Assembly: GCA_002773575.1 (NCBI GenBank)
Contig: PFAT01000057.1
Location: forward strand, 739-7,024
From: Candidatus Falkowbacteria bacterium CG10_big_fil_rev_8_21_14_0_10_44_15
GTDB taxonomy: Bacteria; Patescibacteriota; Patescibacteriia; Patescibacteriales; XYC2-FULL-47-12
Direction of reading: 5' to 3'
Length of the DNA stretch: 6,286 bases
Shown here: piece by piece, positions 4,187 to 6,286 of the stretch
How positions within the stretch are numbered: the stretch's first letter is position 1
Layout: each line of letters begins with the position of its first letter
Made by a program: the position numbers and the translations under genes
The notes under the pieces: generated by a model
What the model was told of the DNA's origin: nothing
Databases searched by the model: none
Seen by the model: only the letters and a program-made list of their open reading frames with translations

Positions 4187-6286
4187 ATGAACGGGAACGG
4201 GAACGGAAGAACAGTAGTGGTAGTTTTGATTGCGGCATTATTTTGTTTATTGCCGCAAATGGCGTTGGCTGGATACGCGCCGCCGGCAAACACTCCTTTC
4301 ACGGGAGTGAATTGCAGTTTCACAACATTGTCGTCATCGCCAGCAAGTTACACGGTGGCGGTGAAAATTTCTCTGGTGCGGATGAACTATCCGCAGAATC
4401 CGGAAGTGCGCCAAGTATGGAGTTTTGCCCAATCATTCACCGGCAACAAAAGTTTGTCGTTGAGTGATTTCCCAATTTGGCAAACCGGCAGCACTGGTTG
4501 GGTATCATTGTCCACTACCCAAAATACCATTCCCTACAATGTGATGCTGGTACAGGAAGTGGACTTTGTGCTAAGCCCGGGAGCGTTGTTAGGAACCGTT
4601 AACATTAACGGCAATAACTATACGGTTACAACGCCAACGCCAGTACCAACGACTCCACCGACAGCCGTGCCGCCAACTGCGGTTCCACCGACTGCGGTGC
4701 CACCAACAACCGTGCCGCCAACTGCGGTTCCACCGACTGCGGTGCCACCAACAATTGTACCGACAACCGTGCCGCCAACGCCGGTGCCGACTGCAGTACC
4801 AACACCTGTTGCGCCGGAAATTTCGGTACAGGAAAATTATGTCCTGTACCGCGGAGAAGAGTTCCGGCAAACCGTTAGAGTGACCGACGCCAATAACGAC
4901 ATCGTGCAACTAACGGCTACTGGTCTGCCGCCGGGAGCGACTTTTATCGTGAGGTTTGGACGGCAGCCGCTGGAAAGTAATTTTATTTGGACGCCGCAGG
5001 CAACTGGGGATACATTGGTTACTTTCCGGGCGGAAGACCAAGCGGAAGACCAAACGGTAAGAGTAACCAACATAACTGTGCGTTTTTCAGTAATAGAGCG
5101 GCCGGCGCCTACGCCGACCCCTACCTATACGCCAACGCCGATTCCTCCGCCGGCACAGCCGACCGCTACATTTACCGAAACGCGGACGCCAACCCAAACT
5201 TCCACGCCCACTTCAACGCCGACGCCTACGCCAAGAATGGCGGAAATTACGCTTGAGGCAGAGGTGCCAGCGATTCCGTGGGTAGAAAAATTGGTGGTGT
5301 CCAGCGCAAATATGAATCAAGCCACGCCGCCGGTTATTCTTACTACTCGTTACTATGAAGTTGATCTTATGGTAAGAATAACAAGAGGCAGTGAACAAAG
5401 CGGCTTGATTGCTGCCAGTTTGTTACCGGGTACTACTGATATTAGGTCTGCCGGGGGGTCTAACCAGACTGCTTTGGGGGCGGCTATCCAAATGGCTTGC
5501 TGGTACAATAATTTTGGGCGATCAGTGCCGGTGATTGTCAGCGTAACGGAAGACATTGCCGGTGTAGTAACGGTGCGCAACGTGACGATGGCGATGGTGC
5601 GGGTAGTTTCGTTATTAGACATTCCGACGCCAACGCCAACCGCACCGCCGACCAGTACGCCAATGCCAATCCCGACGGCAACCGTTACATCAATCCCACT
5701 GCCGACGGCGACGAACGCGCCGATCGTTGGAAACCGACCTCCTACCTTGGAGGTTATGACCAACCCGAGGTATACATCGGCAAGGCTTGGCGACACGACA
5801 ACCTATGAAGTATATACGGTTGTCGGAAACCGAGAAGCAATCTGGCTGAAAGCGGTTGATGATGACGGACCATTTACGACTGTATTATCGTCCAGTGGTG
5901 ACGTGCCGTTTCAAAACGACGCCCCCGTTGGCAATAATGGCTATGGCCATCTTATTACCACCTCCCTGCCGACAGGAGACTATCAGGCGGAGGTGGCGGC
6001 CTATGACGGCAACCGAACGAGCAGAATTGTTATGATGGTTCATGTAGTTTATGTTCTGCCTACGCCGACTGCCGGACCGACAGTCATCCCCACCGGAACG
6101 AGAGTATCGCCTATTCCAACAAACACTTTCGTTCCTAACATCCCGACTGCAACTCCCACCCGGGTATTTCCCACTGCTATCCCGCGGCCGCAAACGGCTT
6201 TGATTGTTAGCGGCACCGGAGAAAGCAACAGCCGCTTGTCGCAAAAAATGGCGGTAGTATTCGGGAACGCAACGAACCCGAAGCTG
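4187..6286 (+). CDS. Giant secreted Thr/Pro-linked multidomain surface protein (3' end missing)
   Basis: From the ATG at 4187 the frame stays open for exactly 700 codons to the right edge; the stop is outside the window. Residues 1-28 form a Sec signal peptide with core VVVVLIAALFCLL and a cleavage site after ALA. Its n-region is unusual: GNGNGN with a single Arg. Domain 1 (29-147) is beta-rich and unrecognised. Linker 1 (148-210) has VPPT-type repeats. Domain 2 (211-304) resembles a cadherin-like/He_PIG Ig fold (LTATGLPPGATF, then FIWTPQATGDTLVTFRAED). Linker 2 (306-349), domain 3 (351-479, unrecognised), linker 3 (480 to about 515), domain 4 (about 517-624, with AVDDDG and TGDYQAEVAAYDG, Ig-like) and linker 4 (625-669) follow. 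Residues 671-700 (ALIVSGTGE...) resemble the first propeller strand of the protein at 1-1487. The mature visible part has only two cysteines (43 and 438). Likely an extracellular stalk or adhesin; function is inferred from architecture. Confidence 0.88.
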   Translation, partial: MNGNGNGRTVVVVLIAALFCLLPQMALAGYAPPANTPFTGVNCSFTTLSSSPASYTVAVKISLVRMNYPQNPEVRQVWSFAQSFTGNKSLSLSDFPIWQTGSTGWVSLSTTQNTIPYNVMLVQEVDFVLSPGALLGTVNINGNNYTVTTPTPVPTTPPTAVPPTAVPPTAVPPTTVPPTAVPPTAVPPTIVPTTVPPTPVPTAVPTPVAPEISVQENYVLYRGEEFRQTVRVTDANNDIVQLTATGLPPGATFIVRFGRQPLESNFIWTPQATGDTLVTFRAEDQAEDQTVRVTNITVRFSVIERPAPTPTPTYTPTPIPPPAQPTATFTETRTPTQTSTPTSTPTPTPRMAEITLEAEVPAIPWVEKLVVSSANMNQATPPVILTTRYYEVDLMVRITRGSEQSGLIAASLLPGTTDIRSAGGSNQTALGAAIQMACWYNNFGRSVPVIVSVTEDIAGVVTVRNVTMAMVRVVSLLDIPTPTPTAPPTSTPMPIPTATVTSIPLPTATNAPIVGNRPPTLEVMTNPRYTSARLGDTTTYEVYTVVGNREAIWLKAVDDDGPFTTVLSSSGDVPFQNDAPVGNNGYGHLITTSLPTGDYQAEVAAYDGNRTSRIVMMVHVVYVLPTPTAGPTVIPTGTRVSPIPTNTFVPNIPTATPTRVFPTAIPRPQTALIVSGTGESNSRLSQKMAVVFGNATNPKL
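4667..4756 (+). repeat. Near-perfect 45-bp direct tandem repeat in linker 1
   Basis: Two 45-bp units (4667-4711 and 4712-4756) each encode VPPTAVPPTAVPPT plus one residue. They differ only in the last codon (ACC against ATT), so 43 of 45 bases agree. Within a unit the 15-bp protein-level step VPPTA recurs with different codons. The unit is 15 codons, so duplication keeps the frame and changes only stalk length. This is a recent event compared with the codon-scrambled linkers elsewhere in the gene. Confidence 0.85.
5102..5236 (+). repeat. Thr/Pro linker 2 coding region
   Basis: Residues 306-350 of the protein starting at 4187 are dominated by Thr, Pro, Ala and Ser steps (TPTPTYTPTP, TSTPTSTPTPTP). 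It separates the cadherin-like domain 2 from domain 3. Codons for Thr and Pro are mixed, so it is a compositional repeat and not a clean DNA array. Confidence 0.7.
5624..5737 (+). repeat. Thr/Pro linker 3 coding region
   Basis: Residues 480 to about 517 (PTPTPTAPPTSTPMPIPTAT and following) join domain 3 to Ig-like domain 4. The linker is shorter than linker 2 and has more hydrophobic residues (Met, Ile, Val, Leu) among the Pro/Thr steps. Confidence 0.65.
6059..6193 (+). repeat. Thr/Pro linker 4 coding region
   Basis: Residues 625-669 (PTPTAGPTVIPTGT through PTAIPRPQ) precede the propeller-like strand ALIVSGTGE at the right edge. The placement, a Thr/Pro linker directly before a '-(I/L)I-GXG' strand, is the same as in the gene at 1-1487, where the linker ends at 356. 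Confidence 0.65.

Noticed and set aside
4244..4246. Lipoprotein lipobox at Cys20 of the right protein
   Set aside because: The residues before Cys20 are A-L-F, without the small residues needed at -1, and a better signal peptidase I site (ALA) follows at residue 28.
4144..4467. + strand frame of 107 residues near the start of the right gene
   Set aside because: It is in another frame from the signal-peptide gene at 4187, starts before its ribosome binding site and encodes no recognisable pattern.
4667..4756. CRISPR array or minisatellite of non-coding type
   Set aside because: The units are directly adjacent with no spacers, multiples of three, and in frame inside a coding sequence.
4589..6244. 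Several antisense and alternate-frame open reading frames under the right gene
   Set aside because: They show Arg/Trp/His- or Val/Gly-rich compositions typical of shadows of Thr/Pro linkers, with no start signals. The 4187 frame explains the whole stretch.

Overview
The window looks like a stretch of a bacterial chromosome given over to very large secreted or cell-surface proteins. No enzyme, mobile-element, tRNA or rRNA gene is visible. The likely host is a Candidate Phyla Radiation (Patescibacteria, Parcubacteria-like) bacterium. The clues are the 'SGIKVRP...GVTNG' Ig-like module, the 'DWDAVRAIAYSG' C-terminal repeat, Thr/Pro linkers between beta domains, AT-rich intergenic DNA and no sign of a reassigned TGA. 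This rests on remembered family resemblance. Thr/Pro-linked propeller proteins also occur in Chloroflexota, so the placement is moderate confidence at best.

Layout. (1) Positions 1-1487, + strand: the 3' part of a gene whose start lies outside the window. It encodes at least 118 residues of Thr/Pro/Ala linker followed by a calcium-type FG-GAP/VCBS beta-propeller. (2) Positions 1488-1716: a convergent intergenic region with one + strand terminator, one bidirectional terminator, a short hairpin and an orphan copy of the C-terminal coding repeat of the next gene. (3) Positions 1717-3975, - strand: a 752-residue secreted multidomain protein (Ig-like modules, then about 43-residue C-terminal repeats). 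A strong sigma70-type promoter lies upstream and forces its start to be an ATG at 3975 instead of an upstream in-frame TTG. (4) Positions 3976-4186: a divergent intergenic region with two palindromes overlapping promoter elements. (5) Positions 4187 to beyond 6286, + strand: a secreted protein open for 700 codons with no stop before the window edge. It has a signal peptide, then four beta-rich domains separated by Thr/Pro linkers, and ends just as a segment resembling the first propeller strand of gene 1 begins.

How they relate. Genes 1 and 3 appear to share one architecture (Thr/Pro linker leading into a propeller) and may be paralogues flanking the divergently oriented gene 2. All three products would act outside the cytoplasmic membrane, plausibly as adhesins or envelope stalk proteins. 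The function is inferred from architecture only; no catalytic site was recognised.
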